Assembly: GCF_002860355.1 (NCBI RefSeq) | Contig: NZ_NMWU01000008.1 | Coordinates: forward strand, 52,429 to 116,428 | From: Bifidobacterium margollesii | Lineage (GTDB): Bacteria > Actinomycetota > Actinomycetes > Actinomycetales > Bifidobacteriaceae | DNA: 64,000 nt | Direction of reading: 5' to 3' | Shown: positions 28,438-37,227 of the stretch, in pieces | How positions within the stretch are numbered: the stretch's first letter is position 1 | Layout: every line of letters starts with the position of its first letter | The notes under the pieces: generated by a model | What the model was told of the DNA's origin: nothing | Databases searched by the model: none | What the model saw: only the letters and a program-made list of their open reading frames with translations | Program-made: the position numbers and the translations under genes

Positions 28438-29685
28438 TCAGCGCTTGGACTGTCCCATGGCCTGATAGTTGTTCGTATCGGAGATCTGGGCCGTCAGCTG
28501 GCCGAGGAACTCGGTCAGACGGCTGCGATACTCGGTTTCGAACTGCTTGAGGCCCTCGATGTTGCCTTCGATCACCTTGGAATCTGCGTACAGCTTGTCC
28601 TTGACCTGCTGTGCGTAGTCGTCCGCGGCGGCACGGGTACGGCGATCGTACTCATCGGCAACGTTACGGGTCTTCTGAGCGTACTCGTCGCCTTCGGCGC
28701 GGGTCTTCTTCGAGTAGTTCTCCGCTTCGTTGTGCGTGTTCTCGGAGTATTCATCGGCCGCGTTGCGGGTCTTCTTCGAATACTCGTCCGCCTCGCTCCG
28801 AGTCTTCTTGGTGTAGGCATCGGCTTCGGAGTGAATGCGCTGAGAATAGGCGTCGGCATCCTGATGGATGCGCTGTGAGTACGCATCGGCCTTGTTGACA
28901 AGATCCTCATGCTTGGCCTGGCCATCGGCGATGAACTGATCACGCTGGGCCTTGCCCTTATCGACGTACTGATCGTGCAGCTGCATGGCGAGGGCCAACA
29001 TGGCGGTGGCGCGCTCAGGCTCCGAGTTGGCACCGGCACCGGCACCGGCGATCTTGCGCAGGCTGCCGGTTTCGGCCGGAGGCTCCACCTTGGCGAGCTG
29101 CTGACGCATCTGCTCTTCGCGGGCCTTGGCTGCCTCAAGCTCCTTGTTGAGCGCGGCGATCTGCTTGCCGGCGTCACCGGCGGAGGCGATCTGCTGCTGA
29201 AGGGTGGAGATCTGACGCTGCGCGTTCTGGAGCTGGCCGGTCAGATCGGCGCTGCGACGTCGTTCGGTCTCAAGAGCCGCTGCAGCGTCACCGCTCTGTG
29301 CCGACTGCGCGGTCAGCTGATCGATCTGAGCGTTGAGCTGATCGACCTGGGACTTCAGCTGCGCGTTCTGGTTGGACAGGGTCTGCACCTGCTCCGCATC
29401 GACGGAATTCTGAGCCTGTTCCCTGGACTCGGACTGAGCCTTGGCCAGCTGGTTCTGCAGCTGCGCATTCTCATTGGTCAGCTGCGCGATCTTATCGTTC
29501 AGCGCGGCGACATCCGGACCCAGCGACTGGGTGGAACCCGACTGCGCGGCCTGGCTGCCGAGAGCCTCGACCGTTTCCGTGACCTCATCAAGGAAATCAT
29601 CGACCTCGTCGATGTCGTAGCCTTCCTTGAAACGAACCGTCTGGAAAATATGGTTACGAATATCATTCGGTGTCAACAGGGCCAT
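28438..29685 (-). CDS. DivIVA-domain coiled-coil polar growth/division protein with 11-residue repeats
   Basis: The N-terminus MALLTPNDIRNHIFQTVRFKEGYDIDEVDDFLDEV is a DivIVA membrane-curvature-sensing domain, as in Wag31 of actinobacteria, which directs polar peptidoglycan growth. A long Gln-rich coiled coil covers about residues 45-200, followed by a short Ala-Gly linker. Then come nine exact 11-residue units with Tyr at each start (about residues 269-367, pattern Y-S/A-x-K-T-R-x-x-A-D-E). I chose ATG 29685; a GTG 18 bases upstream is also in frame. The gene is 414 residues and is 123 bases downstream of yggT, so it may have its own promoter. Confidence 0.9.
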   Translation of the reverse strand: MALLTPNDIRNHIFQTVRFKEGYDIDEVDDFLDEVTETVEALGSQAAQSGSTQSLGPDVAALNDKIAQLTNENAQLQNQLAKAQSESREQAQNSVDAEQVQTLSNQNAQLKSQVDQLNAQIDQLTAQSAQSGDAAAALETERRRSADLTGQLQNAQRQISTLQQQIASAGDAGKQIAALNKELEAAKAREEQMRQQLAKVEPPAETGSLRKIAGAGAGANSEPERATAMLALAMQLHDQYVDKGKAQRDQFIADGQAKHEDLVNKADAYSQRIHQDADAYSQRIHSEADAYTKKTRSEADEYSKKTRNAADEYSENTHNEAENYSKKTRAEGDEYAQKTRNVADEYDRRTRAAADDYAQQVKDKLYADSKVIEGNIEGLKQFETEYRSRLTEFLGQLTAQISDTNNYQAMGQSKR

Positions 29686-29808
29686 TACAGATCCCAACCT
29701 CACTCTCAGCTCATACTACGAGCTTATGAAATTACGTACTCGGCACCATGCTAGCACGGCGCCTACGACTGTATAGGGTTTCGGCTTGCCATCCGGCCGC
29801 ATCCCGCG

Positions 29809-30093
29809 TCAGATCAGGATCTGCAGTACCACCAACGCGAAATACAGTACGATGAAGCTCACATCCAGATACACAGTACCAAGTGGTATGGGCTTAATAT
29901 AGCGGCGAAGCCATCTCAGCGGCGGTTCGGTGATCCGATAGACCACATCGATCAGCGACGCCACCGCTCCGCTCGGATACCATCGCGGGGCGAGCACGCT
30001 GACCCAATCGAGGATCATCCGGACGAACAGCACGAAGATGTAGGCGTTGATCAGCCAATGCAGAATCAGCCTCAGCAGGAAAATCAAGGTCAT
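29809..30093 (-). CDS. YggT-family membrane protein
   Basis: YggT proteins are small integral membrane proteins found next to sepF and divIVA in Gram-positives. Here about 94 residues hold two hydrophobic segments (MTLIFLLRLILHWLINAYIFVLFVRMIL and LDVSFIVLYFALVVLQILI) joined by the conserved loop ITEPPLRWLRRYIKPI. The ATG at 30093 fits other family members; a GTG at 30123 would add ten residues. Its precise function is unknown; the neighbourhood points to division-site assembly. Confidence 0.85.
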   Translation of the reverse strand: MTLIFLLRLILHWLINAYIFVLFVRMILDWVSVLAPRWYPSGAVASLIDVVYRITEPPLRWLRRYIKPIPLGTVYLDVSFIVLYFALVVLQILI

Positions 30094-30138
30094 GCCCACC
30101 ACCGTATCAGCGCCCGTCACCACACCTGACCATTACGC

Positions 30139-30157
30139 CGGGTGCAAAAAACATGCA
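30139..30157. other. Small hairpin between sepF and yggT
   Basis: GTGCA and TGCAC arms enclose an A-rich loop (AAAAACA). It sits in the gap between the two genes and could be a weak attenuator or processing site. Confidence 0.35.
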
Positions 30158-30188
30158 CCTCTGCGGATGATCGCCGCCCTGCGGAGCT

Positions 30189-30668
30189 TTACTCGTTGAA
30201 GATGTCGGCGTTCGACGGGCTGGACGTATCCTCCACCTTGATGTTCACCTGAGCGGGACTGAGCAGAAACACCCGGGGGGTGACACGTTCGATGGAGCCC
30301 CTGACGCCGAACACCACACCGGCCGAGAAATCGACGATGCGGTAGGCGATGCTCTCCTCCACGCCGGTGAGATTGAGCACCACAGGTACGCCATCGCGGA
30401 TGGCCCGACCGACCAGCTGGGCCTCCTCATAGGACTTGGGATGAATGGTGGTGATGCGATTGAGCTGTCCCTTGAACGGGGTCGTGCGACTGCGCGGGGA
30501 AGCCGCAACCGGCGACGCCGCGGCGGGAGCGGCGGCAGGAGTGACCGTGCGATCGGAATCGAAGGACGATTCACGGGTGGAGGGCTCTTCCTGCTCGATC
30601 TCCTCTTCTTCGTCAACCACATCCGCCATGCCAAGGTAGGACATCGCGTTCTTCATGAAGCCAGCCAT
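30189..30668 (-). CDS. sepF: Cell division protein SepF
   Basis: SepF anchors FtsZ to the membrane and aligns filaments at the division site. The 159-residue protein has the N-terminal amphipathic membrane helix MAGFMKNAMSYLGMAD, a linker rich in Ala, Ser and Pro, and the globular SepF domain (about 72-150: RITTIHPKSYEEAQLVGRAIRDGVPVVLNL...). It is 28 bases downstream of ftsZ, the standard arrangement. In actinobacteria lacking FtsA and ZipA, SepF is the main membrane tether. Confidence 0.95.
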   Translation of the reverse strand: MAGFMKNAMSYLGMADVVDEEEEIEQEEPSTRESSFDSDRTVTPAAAPAAASPVAASPRSRTTPFKGQLNRITTIHPKSYEEAQLVGRAIRDGVPVVLNLTGVEESIAYRIVDFSAGVVFGVRGSIERVTPRVFLLSPAQVNIKVEDTSSPSNADIFNE

Positions 30669-30696
30669 CTTTGCCCTCCAGTAGGTTCAGTGTTCA

Positions 30697-31941
30697 TCAA
30701 CGAAGGAAATCGGGAATGTCAAGGTCACCCGGATCCGAATCGGGCATACGGCTCGAAGGAATGATCCGATGCTCGGAAGTATCGTCGGACGAAACGGGCT
30801 GTGCCGCCGCCGGCTGGGCGGGTTGAACCGGCTGTTGTGCGGCGGGAGCCGGTTCAGCAGGCGCCGCCTGCGGCTCCTGCGCCTTGATGGCGTTGCCGCC
30901 CGTTTCCAGATGCAGTTCGGGCAGTTCGGGAACGGAAACGTCCTTGCGTTCGGCCGGGCGATAGGAGCTGGCCGTAGCCTTCTTGGCATCGAATCCGGCC
31001 GCGATCACGGTGACGCGCACCTCGTCGCCGTAAGCGTCGTCCAGCGCAAGACCCCAGATGATCTGAGCCTCGGGGTGGATGGCTTGACGCACCAGCTCGG
31101 ATGCCTCCGCCACTTCCTGCATGGAGAGATCGGTGGGACCGGCGACGTTGAGCAGCACACCATGGGCGCCTTCGATGCTGGCCTCCAGCAGAGGCGAGCT
31201 GATGGCGATCTCCGCAGCCTGCGTGGCGCGATCCTCCCCCCGCGCGGAACCGATGCCGAACAGTGCGGTTCCCGCATCCTTGAGGATGGCCGTGACGTCC
31301 GAGAAGTCCACATGGATGTAGGAGTTCATCGAAATCAGATCGGTGATGCCCTGAACGCCGGCGAGCAGGGCCCAATCGGCATGCTTGAAAGCATCGATGA
31401 TGCTGACGGAACGATCGGAAAGGTCAAGCAGACGGTCGTTCGGAATGACGATCAGGGCATCGACCTCCTTGCGCAGGTTTTCGATGCCGGAATCAGCGGA
31501 GGCGGAACGACGCGGACCTTCGAAGCTGAACGGGCGGGTGACCACTGCGATGGTGAGTGCGCCGAGCTGGCGTGCGGCGCGTGCGACAAGCGGGCTGGCT
31601 CCGGTACCGGTACCGCCGCCTTCGCCGCAGGTGACGAACACCATGTCGGAGCCTTTCAGCGCCTCCTCGATATCGGACTGGTGATCCTGAGCGGCCTTGG
31701 CGCCCTTCTCGGGGTCGGCGCCTGCGCCGAGGCCTCGACTGGACTGGTCGGAGAGCGAAATCTTGATGTCGGCGTCCGAACGCATCAGATCCTTGGCGTC
31801 GGTGTTGATGGCCACGAATTCAACGTCCTGCAGTCCTTCGGCAATCATTCGATTGACCGCGTTGCCTCCGGCTCCGCCCACGCCGACGACCTTGATCACG
31901 GTCTTATCGCTGAAATTCTCAGCCTGGGCAATGTCGCTCAC
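30697..31941 (-). CDS. ftsZ: Cell division GTPase FtsZ
   Basis: FtsZ is the tubulin homologue that forms the Z ring. The 414-residue protein has VVGVGGAGGNAVNRM near the N-terminus, the tubulin signature GGGTGTGAS (108-116), and the T7 loop NSYIHVDFSDVTAIL. A Pro-Ala-Gln linker leads to the C-terminal peptide DLDIPDFLR that binds SepF. I chose the GTG at 31941 because AGGAG lies 7 bases before it; the frame is open further upstream without a good ribosome site. The upstream neighbour is dusB, not ftsQ, so the gene is separate from the classical murein cluster. Confidence 0.97.
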   Translation of the reverse strand: MSDIAQAENFSDKTVIKVVGVGGAGGNAVNRMIAEGLQDVEFVAINTDAKDLMRSDADIKISLSDQSSRGLGAGADPEKGAKAAQDHQSDIEEALKGSDMVFVTCGEGGGTGTGASPLVARAARQLGALTIAVVTRPFSFEGPRRSASADSGIENLRKEVDALIVIPNDRLLDLSDRSVSIIDAFKHADWALLAGVQGITDLISMNSYIHVDFSDVTAILKDAGTALFGIGSARGEDRATQAAEIAISSPLLEASIEGAHGVLLNVAGPTDLSMQEVAEASELVRQAIHPEAQIIWGLALDDAYGDEVRVTVIAAGFDAKKATASSYRPAERKDVSVPELPELHLETGGNAIKAQEPQAAPAEPAPAAQQPVQPAQPAAAQPVSSDDTSEHRIIPSSRMPDSDPGDLDIPDFLR

Positions 31942-32073
31942 TATTCTGCTCCTGTCACTCACGGTTATGCCTAACTTTATCGCAGTATTTCCGATCAAAC
32001 GTGAATATTCTATGGCGTGTACGTCTTTTTTCAGGCCGCGAACGCGGAACCCCCACGGGAGTCGTCCCGTATC

Positions 32074-33303
32074 TCAGTATGACGCATCCATCGGATCGTC
32101 ACCGAACAGCGTTTCACGCTGCTCATGCGTGGTGACTCGGGAATCCAGCCACCCATACGGCAGATGAACCTTTTTGGCGAATCTCACACGACCGCGGGGT
32201 TTGTCGATGATCCGGACCGGATACTCCACCGTCGGATCGAGCCGACCGATCTCGCGCCTGACGTCGTCGAGGGATTCGCACTCCATGAACGCTCTGCGCG
32301 TGGAGCCGCCGACCGGGAAGCCCTTGAGATACCAGGCGATGTGCTTGCGCAGATCATGAACGGCCATCCGCTCGTCGCCATCGTAGAACCGCGTGAGCAG
32401 TTCGGCATGACGCCAGATCACGGCACAGACCTCACCCAGATTCGGATTGAGACGTTCACGGCTGCCCTCGAAGGCGTTCCTGATGTTCGCGAACAGCCAC
32501 GGGCGACCCTGACATCCACGCCCTATAGCCACTCCGTCGCATCCGGTCTGACGAATCATGGCCAGAGCATCCTCGGCGCCCCAGATGTCGCCGTTGCCGA
32601 ACACCGGAATGTCCAGCATCGACTTGAGTTCGCCGATACGACTCCAATCGGAATGTCCGCCATAGTATTCGGCGGTGGTGCGGGCGTGGAGCGTGACCGC
32701 CCGGCATCCCTCCTCCTGGGCGATGCGACCGGCCTCATGGAACGTCTCATGCTCGTGGTCGATGCCGACGCGGATCTTCGCGGTGACCGGAATGCCGGCA
32801 TCGTCGCACACCTTCACCACGCGCCGCAGAATCTCGGCGAACAGATCGGTCTTCCACGGCAGCGCGGAGCCACCGCCCCGCCGAGTGACCTTGGGAACCG
32901 GGCATCCGAAATTGAGGTCGACGTGATCGGCCATATTCTCGTCCACGACGATCCTTGCGGCCTGTTCGACGATCGACGGATCGACCCCGTACAGCTGCAG
33001 GGAGCGCACACGTTCGGTAGGCGCAAAACGACACAGCCTCAGCGCCTTGGGATTGCGGGCGACCAAAGCCCTGGCCGTGATCATTTCAGCCACATACAGA
33101 CCATCGGGTCCGTATTCCTCGCACAGCACGCGAAACGGCCAGTTGGTCACTCCCGCCATCGGGGAGAGCATCACCGGGGTAGGTACGGTGATCGAACCGA
33201 GTTTCACCGGATGGATGCGTACCACTTCCACGGCATCGGCCGCGGAATCCGTACGAGGATCGAGGTTTTCGGTTTCGTGAGGCGAGGTAATCGTGGTCTC
33301 CAT
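32074..33303 (-). CDS. tRNA-dihydrouridine synthase
   Basis: The flavoenzyme reduces uridines in the tRNA D-loop with NADPH. The roughly 409-residue protein has the FMN-binding N-terminus VMLSPMAGVTNWPFR, the catalytic Cys in NFGCPVPKVTRRGGGSAL, and phosphate-binding GNGDIWGAEDALAM and GVAIGRGCQGRPWLF. A C-terminal helical tail follows. It is DusB-like in position and sequence. The start is chosen at ATG 33303 with GGAG close upstream; ATG 33312 and GTG 33315 are alternatives. It lies 126 bases from glyS on the same strand. Confidence 0.92.
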   Translation of the reverse strand: METTITSPHETENLDPRTDSAADAVEVVRIHPVKLGSITVPTPVMLSPMAGVTNWPFRVLCEEYGPDGLYVAEMITARALVARNPKALRLCRFAPTERVRSLQLYGVDPSIVEQAARIVVDENMADHVDLNFGCPVPKVTRRGGGSALPWKTDLFAEILRRVVKVCDDAGIPVTAKIRVGIDHEHETFHEAGRIAQEEGCRAVTLHARTTAEYYGGHSDWSRIGELKSMLDIPVFGNGDIWGAEDALAMIRQTGCDGVAIGRGCQGRPWLFANIRNAFEGSRERLNPNLGEVCAVIWRHAELLTRFYDGDERMAVHDLRKHIAWYLKGFPVGGSTRRAFMECESLDDVRREIGRLDPTVEYPVRIIDKPRGRVRFAKKVHLPYGWLDSRVTTHEQRETLFGDDPMDASY

Positions 33304-33429
33304 GGACTCCATCACTCAATGAACGACGCAATGAACAACAATGAACCGGCTGGTCCGGCTTGCCGACCGTTCGCACCGTTCGGCAAACCGACCACGCAGG
33401 ATCACGCGGACAGGATCAGACGCGCAGGA

Positions 33430-34905
33430 TCAGTACAGGCCTCCGGCCTCGTTGATCTTCACGGAATCCGGCCAGGGATCCCCTCCCATGGATACCGGCT
33501 TCTGCGGGACATGGGTGCGCTTCTCGCCGATGCGGGCGGCGACGTAATCGGAAACCTTGTCGAGCGACACGCGCTCCTGCTTCATGGTGTCGCGTTCGCG
33601 GATGGTGACGGCCTGATCGTCGAGCGTATCGAAATCGACGGTGACGCACAGCGGGGTGCCGATCTCGTCCTCGCGACGGTAGCGGCGGCCGATGGCCCCG
33701 GACTCGTCGTAGTCGATCATCCATTCGTTCTGGCGCAGATCCGCGGCGAGGTTCTGAGCCACCTCCTGCAGGGCGGGCTTCTTGCTCAGCGGCAGCACGG
33801 CGGCCTTGATCGGAGCCAGACGCGGATCGAGACGCAGCACGGTGCGCTTGTCGACGCCGCCCTTGGTGTTCGGCGCCTCGTCGACGTCGTAGGCGTCCAC
33901 CAGGAAGCACATGAGCGAGCGGGTCAGGCCGGCGGCCGGTTCGATGACGTACGGCACGTACCGTTCTCCGGTGGCCTGGTTGAAGTAGCTCAGGTCCTCG
34001 CCGGAGTGCTTCGCATGCGCCGAAAGATCGAAGTCGGTGCGGTTGGCCACGCCCTCGAGCTCACCCCAGTCGGATCCCTGGAAACCGAACTTGTATTCGA
34101 TGTCGACGGTTCGCTTCGAATAGTGGGCGAGCTTCTCCTTCGGATGCTCGTAGTGGCGCAGATTCTCCGGCTTGACGCCGAGATCGAGATACCACTGGGT
34201 ACGGGCGTCGATCCAATACTGGTGCCAATCCTCATCGGTGCCGGGCTGAACGAAGAACTCCATCTCCATCTGCTCGAATTCGCGGGTTCGGAAGATGAAG
34301 TTGCCGGGCGTGATCTCGTTGCGGAAGCTCTTGCCCATGTTGGCGATGCCGAACGGGGGCTTGGACCGGGAGGAGGTCATCACGTTCTTGAAATCGACGA
34401 AGATGCCCTGGGCTGTCTCCGGACGCAGATAGTGCAGACTGTTCTCGTCCTCCACGGGACCGAGATGGGTGCGCAGCATCATGTTGAAGTCGCGCGGCTC
34501 GGTCCACTTGCCACGGGTGCCGCAGTCGGGGCAGACGATGTCGGCCATGCCGTTCTCCGGCAGCTTGTCCCCGTGCTTCTCGGCATAGGACTCCTCCAGC
34601 TTGTCGGCACGGTTGCGCTTGTGACAGTTGAGGCATTCGACCAGCGGATCATTGAAGACCGCGACGTGGCCGGACGCCACCCATACGGGAGTCGGCAGGA
34701 TGATGGACGTATCCACGCCCACCACATCGCCGCGAGTGACGACCATCGAACGCCACCACTCGCGCTTGATGTTGTCCTTCAGAGCGACGCCGAGCGGACC
34801 ATAGTCCCAAGCGGAACGGGTACCGCCGTAGATCTCGCCGGCGGGGAACACAAAGCCGCGACGCTTCGCGAGCGAGACAACGGCATCAAGTTTCGATTCA
34901 GCCAC
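33430..34905 (-). CDS. glyS: Glycyl-tRNA synthetase, single-chain (alpha2) type
   Basis: The class II synthetase charges tRNA-Gly. The 491-residue protein has the N-terminal [27 protein letters not shown], motif 2 [28 protein letters not shown], motif 3 [16 protein letters not shown], and a C-terminal anticodon-binding domain. Four zinc-type Cys (CLNC and CPDC, around residues 97-140) lie in the insertion. This is the homodimeric form used by actinobacteria, not the alpha2beta2 form. Confidence 0.95.
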   Translation of the reverse strand: MAESKLDAVVSLAKRRGFVFPAGEIYGGTRSAWDYGPLGVALKDNIKREWWRSMVVTRGDVVGVDTSIILPTPVWVASGHVAVFNDPLVECLNCHKRNRADKLEESYAEKHGDKLPENGMADIVCPDCGTRGKWTEPRDFNMMLRTHLGPVEDENSLHYLRPETAQGIFVDFKNVMTSSRSKPPFGIANMGKSFRNEITPGNFIFRTREFEQMEMEFFVQPGTDEDWHQYWIDARTQWYLDLGVKPENLRHYEHPKEKLAHYSKRTVDIEYKFGFQGSDWGELEGVANRTDFDLSAHAKHSGEDLSYFNQATGERYVPYVIEPAAGLTRSLMCFLVDAYDVDEAPNTKGGVDKRTVLRLDPRLAPIKAAVLPLSKKPALQEVAQNLAADLRQNEWMIDYDESGAIGRRYRREDEIGTPLCVTVDFDTLDDQAVTIRERDTMKQERVSLDKVSDYVAARIGEKRTHVPQKPVSMGGDPWPDSVKINEAGGLY

Positions 34906-35023
34906 AATGCACCTTCTGGTTTGAACGGTTTGGGGTCGTGTACAACCGCTTTACATTACCGCCAAGCGATGACAGCGGGCAGCCGAGGAGGATCTGTCCA
35001 CTATCGCGCATAGGTTGTGGAAC

Positions 35024-35112
35024 GGAAACCGGGGAGCCCGCCGTATGGGTCACGGGTCGAAAGGGGTGCGGCCCATCTCCTGGAACCTGTTGGACGACAC
35101 CGTCATCGGACG
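35024..35112 (+). promoter_or_regulatory. Candidate diverged TPP riboswitch upstream of thiM
   Basis: The leader contains, in order, CGGGGAGCCCG, CGGGTCGAAAGG and GGAACCTGTTGGACGACACCGTC. These align with the TPP aptamer blocks GGGGAGCC, GGCUGAGA and GAACCUGAUC-GGRUAAURCC-GC. GCCCG can pair with CGGGT to form P2. The UGAGA loop reads CGAAA and the GGxUAAUxCC block reads GGACGACACC, and I cannot find a good P1, so the aptamer is diverged or decayed. The site lies before two thiamin genes. Confidence 0.4.
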
Positions 35113-35135
35113 ACATCATCATAGGGAGGCATCGC

Positions 35136-36059
35136 ATGAGCACGGACGCACCGAACACCGATATTCCTCGTGATTCGAACGCACCGCGCGGCAAAACCAC
35201 GGCATACGATCCGAAGACGAATCGCAATCTGCCGATCAACAACCCATTGCGCAACGAGATCGCCCAAGCCGTTGCGGACGTACGGGCCTCGGGGCCGCTG
35301 GCCCAGTCACTCACCAATGTCGTCACCATCAATCTGGTGGCCAACGCCCAGCTGGCGGTAGGCGGCACGGCAGCCATGCACTACAGCGCCGAAGAGGCCC
35401 ACGCACTCAATCAGGGAGCCTCCAAGGCCACCTACATCAATATGGGTACCCTGCTGGAGGAGTTCCGGGATCAGTATCCGGCCGCGGCCCGCGACACCGC
35501 GGCCGCCGGACTGCCCTGGGTGCTCGACCCCGTGGGCGCCGGTGCCGGAGAGCTGCGGACGGCCATTCTCCGATCGTTCGTCGAGAACCCTCCGGACATC
35601 GTACGCTGCAACGCTTCGGAAGCCATGGCGCTGGCGGGAATCTGGAATCTCGACGCCCCGGGCGCCACGCACCCGCACGCCGGCGTGGAATCAGCCGACG
35701 ATGTGGAATCGGCGGTGCCGGCCGCCCACGCCATCGCACGGTTCACCTCCGGCGTGGTCTGCGTCTCAGGCGCCGTGGATCTGGTCACCGACGGCCATCT
35801 CGACTTCTATCTTCCCGGAGGCAGCGTGTGGATGACCAAGATCACCGGGGCCGGTTGCTCGCTCGGCGGCGTGAGCGCCACCTACGCCTGCGTGGCCCGA
35901 CCGCTGGTCGCGGCCCTCACCGCGGCGCTGCACTACAACCGTGCGGCCGACGCAGCCGAAAGGGTGGCCAACGGACCCGCCTCGTTCCAGACGGCGTTCA
36001 TCGACGCCCTGTGGAACACATCGGCCGATGAAATCGCGCAGTCCACGATCTTCATCTGA
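35136..36059 (+). CDS. thiM: Hydroxyethylthiazole kinase
   Basis: ThiM phosphorylates 4-methyl-5-hydroxyethylthiazole, salvaging the thiazole half of thiamin. The 307-residue protein has SLTNVVTINLVANAQLAVGGTAAM near residue 55, the ATP-binding LDPVGAGAGELRT, and the catalytic GAGCSLGGVSATY. The ATG at 35136 is chosen because GGGAGG precedes it; the frame is open upstream but has no ribosome site. The first 30 or so residues are polar and extra to the core. It is followed after 25 bases by thiE. Confidence 0.94.
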   Translation: MSTDAPNTDIPRDSNAPRGKTTAYDPKTNRNLPINNPLRNEIAQAVADVRASGPLAQSLTNVVTINLVANAQLAVGGTAAMHYSAEEAHALNQGASKATYINMGTLLEEFRDQYPAAARDTAAAGLPWVLDPVGAGAGELRTAILRSFVENPPDIVRCNASEAMALAGIWNLDAPGATHPHAGVESADDVESAVPAAHAIARFTSGVVCVSGAVDLVTDGHLDFYLPGGSVWMTKITGAGCSLGGVSATYACVARPLVAALTAALHYNRAADAAERVANGPASFQTAFIDALWNTSADEIAQSTIFI

Positions 36060-36084
36060 TCCCATTGCAGAGGAAAGGAACACC

Positions 36085-37200
36085 ATGACATTCAGATTTC
36101 CCCATCCCTCGATGCGCGAGAAGTTCGACATCTCGGCCTATCTGGTTCTCGGCCCCGATGACACCCACGGCCGTCCGGTGGCCGAAGTCGTGCGGGACGC
36201 TCTTCGCGGAGGGGTGACGTTCGTACAGCTGCGCGCCAAGCATTCCGATGCCGGCGAGATCATCGAGATGGCCCGCGACATCGCGGATGTGATCCGCAAG
36301 GAAGGCAAGAGCTATACGGTGCCGCTGCTGATCGACGACAGACTCGATGCGGTGCTCGCCGCACGCGAACGGGGGATCAAGGTCGACGGCGTACATGTGG
36401 GACAGACCGATGTCCCCGCTGATATCTGCCGACGACTGCTCGGACCGGAGGCGATCGTCGGTCTGAGCGCGAACACCACGGAACTGTTCGACATCATCGA
36501 ACGGATGCCTGCGGGAATCATCGATTACATCGGCGCCGGAGCCGTGCACCCCACCTCGACGAAACCGGAGGCCACGTTGATCGAAAACGCCGGGGATGAC
36601 GCCGCATCCATCGAGGCGATCTCCCGGCTGTGCAGGATCAGCGAATACCCGGTGGTGGCCGGCGGCGGCGTGAAGCCCGATGACGTGGCACCCCTGGCAC
36701 GGGCCGGCGCCGACGGCTGGTTCGTCGTCTCGGCCATCGCCGGTGCGGATGATCCTCAATCGGCCGCCCGGGAGATGACCACGATCTGGCGGAAGACGAA
36801 GGCATCAATGCCTGATTCGTCGCACACCGGCACCCGCCACGCACGGATCGAGATCGGAGCCGCCAATGTACGGCCGGACGATGACCGATACGTCAACACG
36901 TTGGCCCAGCTCACGATCTGGCCCACGGGAGTCGGCGAGGAACTGAGCGATTACGTGGCCGAGGTGGTGAGGGTGATCCGCGAATCCGGCATTCGCAACG
37001 AAACCCATGCCATGTCCACGGAGCTTGAGGGTGACTACGACGACGTGATCGCGTTGGTGAAGCGCGCCGCGTTCGTGCTGCGCGACCATGGATACCGCAC
37101 GCAGGTGAGTCTGCAGATGGACATGCGGCCCGGATACCGGGATCAGATGCATCGCAAGGTCGAGCTGGTCGATGAAATCATCGAGCGAAACGGACAATAA
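36085..37200 (+). CDS. thiE: Thiamin phosphate synthase fused to an MTH1187/YkoF-type thiamin-binding domain
   Basis: Residues 1 to about 235 are ThiE, which joins HMP-PP and thiazole phosphate to give thiamin phosphate: FVQLRAKHSDAGEI, LLIDDRLDAV, GVHVGQTDVPAD, GLSANTTEL, IGAGAVHPTSTK and AGGGVKPDDV are in canonical order. After a linker (DSSHTGTRHAR) the last 115 or so residues match the MTH1187/YkoF-like thiamin-binding family: AQLTIWPTGVGEELSDYVAEVVRVI and the STELEGDYDDVIALVKRA motif. AGGAAAGG precedes the ATG. The second domain may bind product, HMP or thiamin and act as a sensor or chaperone; that is inference. Confidence 0.88.
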   Translation: MTFRFPHPSMREKFDISAYLVLGPDDTHGRPVAEVVRDALRGGVTFVQLRAKHSDAGEIIEMARDIADVIRKEGKSYTVPLLIDDRLDAVLAARERGIKVDGVHVGQTDVPADICRRLLGPEAIVGLSANTTELFDIIERMPAGIIDYIGAGAVHPTSTKPEATLIENAGDDAASIEAISRLCRISEYPVVAGGGVKPDDVAPLARAGADGWFVVSAIAGADDPQSAAREMTTIWRKTKASMPDSSHTGTRHARIEIGAANVRPDDDRYVNTLAQLTIWPTGVGEELSDYVAEVVRVIRESGIRNETHAMSTELEGDYDDVIALVKRAAFVLRDHGYRTQVSLQMDMRPGYRDQMHRKVELVDEIIERNGQ

Positions 37201-37227
37201 CCCTCACACCCGTTAGACTTGGTAGTC

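Noticed and set aside
28585-28881. Possible CRISPR-like array from regular 33-base periodicity
   Set aside because: The period is 11 codons of a repetitive coiled coil. The units are diverged at DNA level and there are no spacers.
32125-35013. 962-codon open frame on the plus strand opposite dusB and glyS
   Set aside because: Both genes beneath it have full catalytic motifs on the minus strand; the antisense frame is compositional.
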